From Bifidobacterium oedipodis (lineage in GTDB: Bacteria > Actinomycetota > Actinomycetes > Actinomycetales > Bifidobacteriaceae), in the NCBI RefSeq assembly GCF_012932425.1, contig NZ_JAAIII010000001.1, positions 124,001 to 188,000 of the forward strand: a DNA stretch of 64,000 nt, in the 5' to 3' direction. The notes beneath the pieces are model-generated. The model made no database searches and was not told the DNA's origin. It worked only from the letters and a program-made list of their open reading frames with translations. Below, one piece after another: positions 55,680 to 64,000 of this stretch; within the stretch, counting starts at the first letter, position 1, and each line of letters starts with the position of its first letter. The position numbers were made by a program, and so were the translations under genes.

Positions 55680-57023
55680 ATGACTGATAGAAACGAAGTC
55701 GTCTCCCGCGTCACTGCGGCGCTGAGCGGCAAACCATCCCCAGTGGCCATATGCAACGCGCGCAAAATCGATGCACGCGGTGAACAAAGCGGCTATTGGG
55801 TCGTCTCCGATGATACTGGCGTCATCATCGCCTCCGGCGTGGGCAATGACTCTTTTGAAGCGGCATGCCGCCGAGTGGGCATCGATCCCGATGCCCCGAG
55901 GGTTAAAGCGGGCACCAATCTGTATGAGGGCGAACCATACCTAACCGAAGATGGCAAACCCGCCGTTGTCGACGCCTCCGGCAGAATCCTCACCCCTGGG
56001 TATGTGGACATCCATTCCCATGGCGCATGGGAATATAGCTTCGACGATGGCAGGCACGGCATCGACGTGGCGCGCGCGGGGCATGCTGTGCACGGCACAA
56101 CCCGTCAGGTGTTGTCGCTGATCACCAATCCGATTGACGAGATCTGCAACAATATTCGCACGGTTCGCGATGCCATGGCCACAGGACGCCCCGACATCCT
56201 CGGCTGCCACTTGGAGGGTCCCTTCCTTGCCATGGCGCGCAAGGGTGCACATGATCCGGAATGTTTGAAGGATCCGGTACCTGAAATTGTGAATCGCATG
56301 CTTAATGCTTCCGGCTGCGACCGGCAGTCCGGCAGCTGTGGTTGCATCCGGCAGATCACCATTGCTCCGGAGCTGCCGCATGGTCTTGACGCCATTCGAC
56401 GCTTCGCCGAAGCCGGCGTGGTGCCTGCCGTGGGCCATTGCGACGCCGACTATGCGACAGCCAAGGCCGGTTTCGACGCGGGCGCAGGGCTGATGACCCA
56501 CATGTTCAATGCGATGAACGGACTGCACCACCGCGAGCCTGGGCCGATTCCAGCGGCGGTTGAGGATCCGCGCGTCACCATCGAACTGATCAACGATGGC
56601 TTCCATGTTGACAATCCGATGGTCAGGCTCGCGATGAAGTTCGCGCCGCATCGCATCGCCTTCGTCACCGACGCCATGGCCGCCACCGACTGTCCGGATG
56701 GTGCCTACAAACTGGGCGCGTTGGATGTGAATGTGGTCGATGGCCATGCGCGTCTGGTATCCAATGGTGCCATCGCCGGCTCGACGTTGCTGCTGGAGGT
56801 TGCTGTTCAGCGGGCGGTGAACGAGCTGGGCGTTAGTGCGCCGGATGCCGTCGAAGCGGCAACGCTCACCCCGGCCAGAGCCTTCGGCTTTGATCGGCCC
56901 AATAGTGTGACCGGTTCCCCGATTGGGCTTATCGCGCCGGGCTTCGCAGCCGATTTCAACGTGATCAACCCCGTTGATTGGTGCGTCGAACAGGTGTGGT
57001 GCGCCGGGCGCAAACTGCGCTGA
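55680..57023 (+). CDS. nagA: N-acetylglucosamine-6-phosphate deacetylase
   Basis: A 447-residue metal-dependent amidohydrolase-fold enzyme that deacetylates GlcNAc-6-phosphate. Motifs: HSHGA with the beginning of the barrel, HLEGPFLA..KGAH, GHCDADYATA, HMFNAMNGL with metal His, and the catalytic Asp in FVTDAMAATD. It is about 60 residues longer than E. coli NagA, including the Cys-rich insertion around SGCDRQSGSCGC. The start at 55680 follows GGGAAACATC; an upstream in-frame TTG at 55668 is weaker. nagB lies 21 nt upstream; a strong terminator follows. Confidence 0.95.
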   Translation: MTDRNEVVSRVTAALSGKPSPVAICNARKIDARGEQSGYWVVSDDTGVIIASGVGNDSFEAACRRVGIDPDAPRVKAGTNLYEGEPYLTEDGKPAVVDASGRILTPGYVDIHSHGAWEYSFDDGRHGIDVARAGHAVHGTTRQVLSLITNPIDEICNNIRTVRDAMATGRPDILGCHLEGPFLAMARKGAHDPECLKDPVPEIVNRMLNASGCDRQSGSCGCIRQITIAPELPHGLDAIRRFAEAGVVPAVGHCDADYATAKAGFDAGAGLMTHMFNAMNGLHHREPGPIPAAVEDPRVTIELINDGFHVDNPMVRLAMKFAPHRIAFVTDAMAATDCPDGAYKLGALDVNVVDGHARLVSNGAIAGSTLLLEVAVQRAVNELGVSAPDAVEAATLTPARAFGFDRPNSVTGSPIGLIAPGFAADFNVINPVDWCVEQVWCAGRKLR

Positions 57024-57079
57024 TCGGTGTCGGCGAGCATCTGGCTGTGCACACGTCAGAGCGTTGATTAGAGTATATG

Positions 57080-57130
57080 AAGGGCCGCATGGTGAGACGA
57101 TGATATGCTTCGTCTCACCATGCGGCCCTT
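57080..57130 (+). terminator. Terminator after nagA
   Basis: A 21-bp perfect stem (57080-57100 with 57110-57130) with a 9-nt loop. Only TT follows immediately, but the stem is very strong. Confidence 0.9.
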
Positions 57131-57229
57131 TGTCGCAATGAATCGCAGGAATCCGCAAAACTGCTCAATACCGCCAAAAATCGGCCCCTTATGCCACAAG
57201 CGAAACATAATTCGGCCGTTATGGAAACG

Positions 57230-57247
57230 TTCGGTTAACAAACCGAA
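57230..57247 (+). promoter_or_regulatory. Candidate operator upstream of the opp operon
   Basis: A perfect 7-bp dyad TTCGGTT-AACA-AACCGAA. A -10-like TAATAAT lies about 25 nt further at 57272-57278 without a good -35, suggesting an activator or repressor site for the binding-protein gene. Confidence 0.4.
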
Positions 57248-57315
57248 GCGATAGTCGGCGGTACATCGCATCTAATAATGCAGGTGCGATAGATGAAATT
57301 AGAGAGAGGATTCTT

Positions 57316-58942
57316 GTGAATTCCAAGAAGATTCTGGCCGCCATCGCATCCGTGGCCGCCATCGCATCCCTCGCCGCCTGCGGTGGCGTGAAGGACGACA
57401 ACGCCGCGACTTCCGGCGATAGCTCCGCCATCACCATCGGCACCACCGATAAGATCACCAGCCTCGACCCGGCTGGCTCCTACGACAACGGCTCCTACGC
57501 CGTGCAGATTCAGGTGTTCCCGTTCCTGTACGCTCAGGACTACAACACCTCCGTCTGCGGACATCGCCGCCGATGACGGCACTTGGAACGAGGACGGCAC
57601 TCAGTTCACCGTCAAGCTCAAGGAAGGTCTGAAGTTCGCCAATGGCAACGATCTGACCGCCTCCGATGTGAAGTTCTCCTACGACCGCATCAAGACCATC
57701 AACGATGAGAACGGCCCGAGCTCGCTGCTGGCCAACATCACCAACGTTGAGGCCAAGGACGACACCACCGTCGTGTTCACCGACTCTGTGCCCTTCGACG
57801 TGACCCTGAAGCAGGTCATGAGCTCCCCGGCCGGCCCGATCGTCGACGAGGACTCCTTCGACGCCGACAAGCTGACCGACGCCGACACCATCGTCTCCAA
57901 GAAGGCTTTCGCTGGCCCGTACTCGCTGACCGCCTTCAAGCTCAACGAGACCGCCGCCTACGCGAAGAACAAGGACTATCAGGGTCTGACCCCGGCCAAG
58001 AACGATGCCGTGCAGGTCAAGTACTTCGCTGATGCCTCCAACCTCAAGATGGCCGTGCAGCAGGGACAGGTCGACGTGGCCTACCGCTCCCTGACCCCGA
58101 CCGATATCGAGGATCTGTCCAAGGACTCCAAGCTGCAGGTCGTCAAGGGCCCGGGCGGCGAAGAGCGTCTGCTCGTCTTCAACATGAAGATCCAGCCCTT
58201 CGGCGAATCCCAGCCCGATGCCGACGCCAACAAGGCCAAGGCCGTGCGCCAGGCCGTTGCCAACCTGATCGACCGTGACGAGCTGGCCACCAAGGTCTAC
58301 AAGAATACCTACACCCCGATGTACTCCTTCATCCCCGATGGCCTGTCCGGCCACGATGACACCCTGAAGGCCGCTTACGGTGACGGTAACGGCGCTCCGT
58401 CGGTCGACAAGGCCAAGAAGGTGCTCGAGGATGCCGGTGTGTCCACTCCGGTTGATCTGAAGCTCCAGTACAACGGCGATCACTATGGTTCCTCCTCCGC
58501 CGACGAGTATGCTGCCATCAAGGCTCAGCTTGAGGAAGGCGGCCTGTTCAAGGTCGACCTGCAGCAGACCGAATGGACCCAGTACAACAAGGATCGTGTG
58601 GTCACCGAGGATTCCGACGGTGCCTACCCGGTCTACCAGCTCGGCTGGTTCCCGGACTACTCCGACCCGGACAACTACCTGTCCCCGTTCTTCCGCGACG
58701 GCAACTTCGTGAACAACGGCTACTCCAACAAGGAAGTCAACGACCTGATCGTCAAGCAGGCCGGTGAAGCCGACGAGAACGCTCGCGCCGAAATCCTGAA
58801 GCAGATTCAGGAGCTCGAAACTGAAGACCTGTCCACCATCCCGCTGCTGCAGGGTGCTCAGACCGCTGTCGCCAGCTCCGACGTGAAGGGCATCGTGCTT
58901 GATGCTTCCTTCCGCTTCCGCTACGCCTCCGTCACCAAGTGA
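57316..58942 (+). pseudogene. OppA-type substrate-binding lipoprotein gene with frameshift
   Basis: A family 5 extracellular solute-binding protein gene. The first frame (57316-57576) starts with GTG after GAGAGGA and has a lipoprotein signal with lipobox LAAC (C22), then GTTDKITSLDPAGSYDNGSY. Around 57541-57566 the frame must shift: it becomes CGHRRR and stops, while the +1 frame continues from PSADIAADDG and EDGTQFTVKLKEGLKFANG to the stop at 58942. The rest is normal, with LTASDVKFSYDR and the family-typical FPDYSDPDNYLSPFF. Restored, it would be about 540 residues. Codon bias is very strong (GAC, GTC, CTG), as for an abundant protein, which makes a sequencing error plausible. The permeases and ATPase downstream are intact. 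Confidence 0.75.
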
Positions 58943-58956
58943 CGCTGACTGACTAA

Positions 58957-58998
58957 CGCTGGGAGTCCGCGCGTGTTCGACGCGTAAGGCTCCCAGCG
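58957..58998 (+). terminator. Intercistronic hairpin between oppA and oppB genes
   Basis: A 9-bp outer stem CGCTGGGAG/CTCCCAGCG (58957-58965 with 58990-58998) encloses CGCG-rich inner pairing. No T run follows. Such a hairpin after a binding-protein gene usually stabilises its mRNA or reduces transcription of the permease genes. Confidence 0.7.
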
Positions 58999-59056
58999 CT
59001 CTCGTATCAATTCATATTTTCCAAAGTCCTATTGGCCCACTGAAAAGGAGCACCGC

Positions 59057-60151
59057 GTGTCCAGCACAGCAGCTCCGGCCGCCGCAAAGGATGCGGCGAA
59101 GCCGAAACAAGCCAAGAAGAACCGACTGTCGGGCGGATTCTTCCGCTTTATTCTGACCCGGTTCCTCCTGATCATCCCCACCGTTTTCATTCTTGTCACC
59201 ATCGTCTTCTTCGTGATGCGCGCCACCGGTGACCCGATTTCCGCCGCCATGGGTGGCAGGCTCACCCCCGAAGAATTGCAGCGACGTATCCATGCGGCCG
59301 GCTACGACCGTCCGCTGATCGTGCAGTATGCCGATTATCTGGGTGACCTGCTGCACGGCGACCTCGGCACCACCCTGACCGACAACCAGCCGGTGATCAC
59401 TATCCTCACCCGTTATGGTGCCGCAACCTTCGAACTGGCCTTCCTCGCGCTCATCGTCGCGTTGATCGTCGGCATCGGCCTGGGCCGTCTCGCCGCCCGC
59501 AAGCGTGACCGCGCCGCCGACGCCGGCATCCGCACCTTCGCCATCCTGTGCTACGCCACCCCGGTGTTCTTCCTCGGCCTCGTGCTGAAACTGATTTTCG
59601 CCATTTGGCTCAACATTCTGCCGGCCTCCGGTCGCTCCTCGCTGGATTCCGAAATGCAGTTCACGCGTCTGGTGTCTCCCACAGGCTTCTATATCATCGA
59701 CGCGCTGCAGCTGGGCAACACAACCGTGCTCATCGATGTGCTGCGTCACGCCGTGCTGCCTGCACTGGCACTGGGCCTTCTGACCGCAGGCGTGTTCATC
59801 CGCTTGGTGCGCACCAACGTGATCTCCACCTTCAACTCCGGCTATGTCGAGGCCGCCCGCTCGCGCGGCGTATCCGAAAAGCGTCTGCTCAACAAGCACG
59901 CTTGGAAGCCGGCCCTGATCCCGATCATCACCGTGATGGGTATGCAGATCGCTTTGATGCTCGCCGGTGCCGTGCTCACCGAAACCACCTTCGAATGGAA
60001 GGGCTTGGGATTCATGCTCTCGCAGTATCTGAAAGCCCGTGACTTCGTGGCCGTGCAGGGCATCGTAATCCTCATCGCCATCATCGTGGCCGTCGTCAAC
60101 TTTATCGTCGACGTGATCGCCGCGCTCATCGACCCGAGAGTGAGGTACTGA
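59057..60151 (+). CDS. Peptide/oligosaccharide ABC transporter permease, OppB/DppB type
   Basis: A 364-residue permease with a Lys/Ala-rich cytoplasmic N-terminal tail (1-25), about six membrane segments and the OppB signature (FFRFILTRFLLIIPTVF at the start; GDLGTTL; EAA loop SGYVEAARSRGVSEKRLLNKHAWKPALIPIITV region). It would form the channel with the next gene's product. It starts with GTG at 59057 after AAAAGGAG. The OppC-type gene follows by 1 nt. Confidence 0.92.
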   Translation: MSSTAAPAAAKDAAKPKQAKKNRLSGGFFRFILTRFLLIIPTVFILVTIVFFVMRATGDPISAAMGGRLTPEELQRRIHAAGYDRPLIVQYADYLGDLLHGDLGTTLTDNQPVITILTRYGAATFELAFLALIVALIVGIGLGRLAARKRDRAADAGIRTFAILCYATPVFFLGLVLKLIFAIWLNILPASGRSSLDSEMQFTRLVSPTGFYIIDALQLGNTTVLIDVLRHAVLPALALGLLTAGVFIRLVRTNVISTFNSGYVEAARSRGVSEKRLLNKHAWKPALIPIITVMGMQIALMLAGAVLTETTFEWKGLGFMLSQYLKARDFVAVQGIVILIAIIVAVVNFIVDVIAALIDPRVRY

Positions 60152-60152
60152 C

Positions 60153-61334
60153 GTGTCCATCGCATCCACAAACAAAGTCACTGTTCCCGGCGACGAGCGT
60201 CTGAATAAGCTGAATGTCAACAAGAACACGCCGCTATGGGCCAAAATCCCGATTATCAAGGAACTGCGCGTCGCAGTTGGCTGGCAGAAGGGCATGCTGA
60301 TCACCGGCCTCGCCCTGACAGCCTTCTTCCTGCTGGTCGCCATCTTCGCGCCACTGATCGCCCCCTACGGCCATGCGCAGATCAAGGACGCCAACGGTGT
60401 TTCCTTCCCGGCGCAGGCCGCACCCAGCGCCGAACACATCTGGGGCACCACCGCTGGTGGTTTCGACGTGTTCTCCCGCGTGGTGTGGGGCGCGCGCACC
60501 GCCGTCATCGCCATCATCGTGGCTGTGCTGCTGTCCATTTTCGCCGGCGTGCTGCTGGGCTTGGTCTCCGGCTACTTCGGCGGCTGGGTGGATCGCGTGC
60601 TCGTGATGATCGCCGACGCCGTCTATTCCTTCCCGTCCCTGCTGCTCGCCATCCTGATGGCCATTATGATCTCCCACGGCCAGTCCGGTCTGGTCAGCGG
60701 CATTCTGGCCTCCGGCATTTCGATCACCGTGGTCTACATTCCGCAGTATTTCCGCACGATCCGCGCTGAGGTCATCCGTATCAAGGAATCCGCCTACGTG
60801 GAATCAGCCCGCGTGGTTGGCGCCTCCACCTGGCGCATTATGACCAAGCACCTGTTCAAGAACTCCACCCGCACCCTGCCGGTGATTCTAACGCTGAACT
60901 CCTCGGAAGCCATCCTGACCCTGGCCGGTCTGGGCTTCCTCGGCTTCGGCATCGAGCCGACCGCAGCCGCCGAATGGGGTTACGATCTGAACCGTTCCGT
61001 CTCCGACGTGACCGCCGGCATCTGGTGGACCGCCGTGTTCCCGGGCCTTGCCATCGTGCTCATCGTGCTCGGCATCACCCTTGTCGGCGAGTCCCTGAAC
61101 GATTTGGCCGATCCGCGTCTGCGCGCACGCAAGTCCGCCGGCGAAGTCGTCGGCTCCATCGAAGACACCTCCGTGGATCCCTCGGAGAAGCCTTCCGTGC
61201 GCAACGAAGTGGTCGCCGAACTCGACTCCACCGTCGACCCGCCGGCCACCGTCACCGACCATGATCCGTCGTTCACCGTGTCCGAATGGACCGGCGAAGG
61301 CAATACCACTGGCACGGCCAAGGGCAAGGAGTGA
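60153..61334 (+). CDS. Peptide/oligosaccharide ABC transporter permease, OppC/DppC type
   Basis: A 393-residue permease with one N-terminal membrane segment preceded by a 40-residue cytoplasmic tail, then five more. The OppC pattern is present: HIWGTTAGGFDVFSRVVWGAR and the EAA loop with VESARVVGASTWRIMTKHLFKN. The last 60 residues (after DPRLRARKSAG) form an acidic Thr/Ser/Glu-rich extension not found in E. coli OppC. The start is GTG at 60153. The ATPase gene starts 3 nt after the stop. Confidence 0.92.
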   Translation: MSIASTNKVTVPGDERLNKLNVNKNTPLWAKIPIIKELRVAVGWQKGMLITGLALTAFFLLVAIFAPLIAPYGHAQIKDANGVSFPAQAAPSAEHIWGTTAGGFDVFSRVVWGARTAVIAIIVAVLLSIFAGVLLGLVSGYFGGWVDRVLVMIADAVYSFPSLLLAILMAIMISHGQSGLVSGILASGISITVVYIPQYFRTIRAEVIRIKESAYVESARVVGASTWRIMTKHLFKNSTRTLPVILTLNSSEAILTLAGLGFLGFGIEPTAAAEWGYDLNRSVSDVTAGIWWTAVFPGLAIVLIVLGITLVGESLNDLADPRLRARKSAGEVVGSIEDTSVDPSEKPSVRNEVVAELDSTVDPPATVTDHDPSFTVSEWTGEGNTTGTAKGKE

Positions 61335-61337
61335 ACC

Positions 61338-63050
61338 ATGAGTGAACACAGCCAAGGCAATCTCGCCGAAATCAAGGATCTGTCCGTCTCCTTCATGACC
61401 GACGCCGGTTCGATCAAGGCCGTTGAGGACGTGAACTTCACGATTCCGCGCAAAACTGTGGTCGGCGTGGTCGGCGAATCCGGTTCCGGCAAATCCGTAA
61501 CCGCACGTTCGATTATTAAACTGCTGCCGGAGACCGCCACCACCTCGGGCGCGGTGTACCTGTCCAAGCGCGATGGCTCCGATTCGCTCGACGTGCTCTC
61601 GCTTTCCGGCGAGCAGCTGCGTCAGATGCGCGGGTCCGAAGCGGCCATGGTGTTCCAGGAGCCGAACTCGGTGCTCAACCCGGTTTACACCATCGGCTGG
61701 CAGATCGAGGAGGGCCTGCGCGCCCATGGTCTCAAAGACAAGAAGGAACTGCGCGCCAAGGCCATCGATATTCTCAAGAAAGTTGGCATTCCTGACGCCG
61801 AAACCCGCGTGGACTACTATCCGCACCAGTTCTCCGGCGGCCAGAAGCAGCGTATCGTCATCGCCATGGCGCTGGTGCTCAACCCCGGCCTGATTCTGGC
61901 TGACGAGCCCACCACCGCACTGGACGTTACGGTGCAGGCCGAAATCCTCGACCTGCTGCGTCTGGCACGTGACGAATTCGACGCCTCCGTGCTCATCATC
62001 ACCCACAACATGGGCGTGATCGCCGACATCGCCGACCAGGTGGTCGTGATGTACCGCGGCCATGTGGTCGAACAGGGCACTGTGGAACAGGTATTCTATA
62101 ACCCCAAGGACGACTACACCAAGCGTCTGCTGGGTGCCGTGCCGCGCATCGGTCAAAAGCTGGTCGTGCGCGACGTGGACGGCAACGTGATCGAGCGTAA
62201 AACCGATTGGCGCACGCAGCCGGTGGCCGTCGAAGCCAAGGGGCTGACCATCACCTATCCGGGCCACCTCATGCAGCCTGATTTCAAGGCCGTCGACGGC
62301 GTGGACTTCACCATCCACCGCTCCGAAGTGCTCGGCTTGGTCGGCGAATCCGGTTCCGGCAAATCCACCACCGGTCGCGCCATCGCCGGCCTGCAGAAGG
62401 TCACCGGCGGCTCCCTAAACGTGCTCGGCATCGAAATGAACGGTGTCAAGGAACGTGATTTCAAGCCGAAGCGCGCCGATATCGGTTTCGTGTTCCAGGA
62501 TCCAGGCTCCTCGTTCAACCCGCTGATGACCATCGCGGAAAACGTGGCCGAACCACTGATCGTGCATAAAAAGTATGGTTCGGTGGCCGAAGCCAAGAAT
62601 TATGTGGGCGATTTGCTGGAGATGGTGCAGCTGCCGCGCGCCTATATGAACCGCTTCCCGCATGAGCTTTCCGGCGGCCAGCGTCAGCGTGCTTCCTTGG
62701 CGCGAGGACTCGCTTTGAAGCCCTCGCTGCTGATCGCCGACGAGCCTACGTCGGCCCTCGATGTGTCGGTGCAGGCCAAGGTGCTGGAGCTGTTCAAACG
62801 TCTGCAGGCTGAAATCGGCTTCGCTTGCTTGTTCATCACCCATGATCTGGCAGTGGTCGATATGCTCGCCGACCGCATTATGGTGATGCACAAGGGCCAG
62901 ATCGTCGAACACGGCGATGCTGACCAGATTATGCAGCATCCTGCCAATCCGTACACGCAGAAGCTGCTGGCGTCCCTGCCGGTACCTGATCCGCGCGAAC
63001 AGCAGCTCCACCGCGCTCATCTACACGAGCTGCTCGCTCAGGAAGCTTGA
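61338..63050 (+). CDS. Fused OppD-OppF ABC transporter ATPase
   Basis: A 570-residue protein with two ABC ATPase domains in one chain, equivalent to OppD plus OppF. The first domain (about 5-270) has GESGSGKSVTARS and FSGGQKQRIVIAMAL with LADEPTTALD; the second (about 300-560) has GESGSGKSTTGRAIAGLQ, LSGGQRQRASLARGL and IADEPTSALD. AAGGAGTGAACC precedes the ATG at 61338. Together with the two permeases and the binding protein it forms one importer; the first gene is frameshifted. A terminator follows. Confidence 0.95.
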   Translation: MSEHSQGNLAEIKDLSVSFMTDAGSIKAVEDVNFTIPRKTVVGVVGESGSGKSVTARSIIKLLPETATTSGAVYLSKRDGSDSLDVLSLSGEQLRQMRGSEAAMVFQEPNSVLNPVYTIGWQIEEGLRAHGLKDKKELRAKAIDILKKVGIPDAETRVDYYPHQFSGGQKQRIVIAMALVLNPGLILADEPTTALDVTVQAEILDLLRLARDEFDASVLIITHNMGVIADIADQVVVMYRGHVVEQGTVEQVFYNPKDDYTKRLLGAVPRIGQKLVVRDVDGNVIERKTDWRTQPVAVEAKGLTITYPGHLMQPDFKAVDGVDFTIHRSEVLGLVGESGSGKSTTGRAIAGLQKVTGGSLNVLGIEMNGVKERDFKPKRADIGFVFQDPGSSFNPLMTIAENVAEPLIVHKKYGSVAEAKNYVGDLLEMVQLPRAYMNRFPHELSGGQRQRASLARGLALKPSLLIADEPTSALDVSVQAKVLELFKRLQAEIGFACLFITHDLAVVDMLADRIMVMHKGQIVEHGDADQIMQHPANPYTQKLLASLPVPDPREQQLHRAHLHELLAQEA

Positions 63051-63093
63051 GCCTAATGAGGCGGTTTGTTGTTGTAACCGCTGTGAGTTGATA

Positions 63094-63128
63094 CGAGGAA
63101 GGGCCTCCCCATGGGAAGCCCTTCCTCG
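63094..63128 (+). terminator. Terminator after opp operon
   Basis: An 11-bp perfect stem (63094-63104 with 63118-63128) with a 13-nt loop that itself contains a CCCATGGG palindrome. TTTA follows after CG. Confidence 0.8.
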
Positions 63129-63176
63129 CGTTTATCTGTAAGCTGTGCTGGCTGGAAGCCAGCACAGTCGGTGTGG

Positions 63177-63698
63177 CTAGTGCAGCTGCCCGGCTGTTAC
63201 AAAAAAGGCATGAGCGTCGCCGCGCTGTTTGCCTTCGATATAGCGACGGAATATCGCCAGACGTTCGACGGTGCTTTGCGCCAGGGGAGTGGGCAGATTG
63301 TCCATGTCGAACCAGCCCACATTCAGGCTTTCGTCGTCGCCGACGAAAGGCTCAGCGTTGCCGCCGGGCTTCAAGGCGCACAGGAACGAATGATCCATGT
63401 ATTGCACATTGTCACCGTTCGCGTACGTTTTCGACTTGGTTTCGGAGACCACGGACACCAAGTCGGTGGCTATGACGTCCACTCCTGTCTCTTCTTTAAC
63501 TTCACGGGCGGCGGCATCGGCGGGTTGTTCGCCTGGGTCGATGATGCCATAAACCATTGCCCATTCGCCGGTGTCTGTGCGGCGACCGAGCAGAATACGA
63601 TCCTGCTCGTCGAACACACATGCCGTCACACCATGCAGCCACAACAGGTCATGGCCGATTTTCTTGCGCAAATCAAGCACAAACTGCGGTGTTGCCAT
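63177..63698 (-). CDS. Nudix hydrolase
   Basis: A 173-residue Nudix-fold hydrolase. The Nudix box is G-x5-E-x7-REVKEETGV (beginning GIIDPGEQPADAAA), with all metal-binding Glu present; an NDP-X or NTP-X pyrophosphatase role is expected but the substrate is open. Residues after the box, SETKSKTYANGDNVQYMDHSF, may determine it. The ATG at 63698 lies 1 nt after the pepP stop, so translation is probably coupled to that gene. It converges on the opp operon. Confidence 0.9.
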   Translation of the reverse strand: MATPQFVLDLRKKIGHDLLWLHGVTACVFDEQDRILLGRRTDTGEWAMVYGIIDPGEQPADAAAREVKEETGVDVIATDLVSVVSETKSKTYANGDNVQYMDHSFLCALKPGGNAEPFVGDDESLNVGWFDMDNLPTPLAQSTVERLAIFRRYIEGKQRGDAHAFFVTAGQLH

Positions 63699-63699
63699 C

Positions 63700-64000
63700 T
63701 CAGGCCTGCTTTGCCTGTTCGGCCATCCAGGCTTCGACGTCGTCGATCTGCTTGGGGATGCCGGCGGAAATCCATTCGGGGCCGTTCTCGGTCATGAGCA
63801 CGTCATCCTCGATACGGATGCCGATGCCACGGTATTCCGGTGGAATCAGCAGGTCATCCTCACGGAAGTAGAGGCCCGGCTCGATGGTGAAAATCATGCC
63901 CGGGCGAATCGGAGCGCCCTGATACGCCTCGAAACGAGCCTGCGCGCAATCATGCACGTCAAGACCCAGATGATGCGCAACACCGCAGGCGAGCCAACGG
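63700..64000 (-). CDS. Aminopeptidase P family protein, C-terminal part (cut by window edge)
   Basis: The last 99 codons of an M24 metallopeptidase that removes N-terminal residues before proline. The frame is open to the window end, so the gene continues beyond 64000. Visible are the metal-binding region GVAHHLGLDVHDC, then IFTIEPGLYF with the metal Glu, and GIGIRIEDDVLMTENGPEWIS near the end, all in order for PepP/PepQ. The stop lies 1 nt before the Nudix start. Confidence 0.88.
   Translation of the reverse strand, partial: RWLACGVAHHLGLDVHDCAQARFEAYQGAPIRPGMIFTIEPGLYFREDDLLIPPEYRGIGIRIEDDVLMTENGPEWISAGIPKQIDDVEAWMAEQAKQA

Noticed and set aside
57668-58942. Separate gene starting at the GTG at 57668
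   Set aside because: It begins inside a conserved solute-binding domain without signal peptide; the upstream frame supplies the missing part, so it is a frameshifted single gene.

Overview
The window reads as chromosome of a Bifidobacterium, most probably from the longum/breve group. The clues are moderately high GC, AAGGAGG-type ribosome binding sites, an L-lactate dehydrogenase closely resembling the bifidobacterial enzyme, the mraZ-to-ftsQ cell-wall cluster, a tmRNA whose tag reads AKSNRTEFALAA, and an MFS / fructokinase / ROK / nagBA / opp carbohydrate-peptide block. Species was judged from remembered protein sequences, not from a database search.

Region 1 (1-5.1 kb): a LuxR-type response regulator, then a lactococcin-972-type export cassette. 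Its DUF1430-like membrane protein is interrupted by one in-frame TAG; its ABC ATPase is intact. glnA and a strong terminator follow. Region 2 (5.2-13.4 kb) is accessory in character: an MFS exporter, a secreted lysozyme-like protein with a DUF5067 lipid-anchorless membrane partner, a MerR/PLDc_N/ABC ATPase/ABC permease cassette that looks imported from Firmicutes, an Abi-type HEPN protein, and a small exported protein gene broken by a 1-base frameshift. Region 3 (13.5-31.6 kb) is mostly housekeeping: hrpA, a 16S methyltransferase-like gene, a 1025-residue secreted beta-helix-like protein behind a 13-G tract, hflX, ldh, a CDF cation exporter, lexA divergent from a LysM membrane protein with an array of LexA boxes between them, nrdR, serA and a HelD-type helicase.

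Region 4 (31.8-47.3 kb) is the division and cell wall (dcw) cluster: MraZ-box repeats, mraZ, rsmH, ftsL, ftsI, a MurE-like protein without P-loop or C-terminal domain, murF, mraY, murD, ftsW, murG, murC, ftsQ. It is followed by ssrA (tmRNA) and dtd. Region 5 (48.2-63.1 kb) is a carbohydrate and amino-sugar block: an FHS-type sugar permease, a PfkB fructokinase and a ROK repressor on the minus strand; a ROK sugar kinase; a second ROK repressor divergent from nagB-nagA; and an opp-type peptide importer whose binding-protein gene carries a frameshift. Region 6 (63.2-64 kb) holds a Nudix hydrolase and the 3' part of an aminopeptidase P gene cut by the window edge.

The most noteworthy observations are the degenerate MurE-like protein inside an otherwise intact dcw operon, a poly-G tract placed between -35 and -10 of a surface-protein promoter (candidate phase variation), the lexA-LysM divergon that looks like an SOS division checkpoint, an 87-bp tandem repeat with two hairpins per unit upstream of the ROK kinase, and three genes (DUF1430, small secreted protein, oppA) each interrupted by a single lesion, which could be biology or sequencing error.
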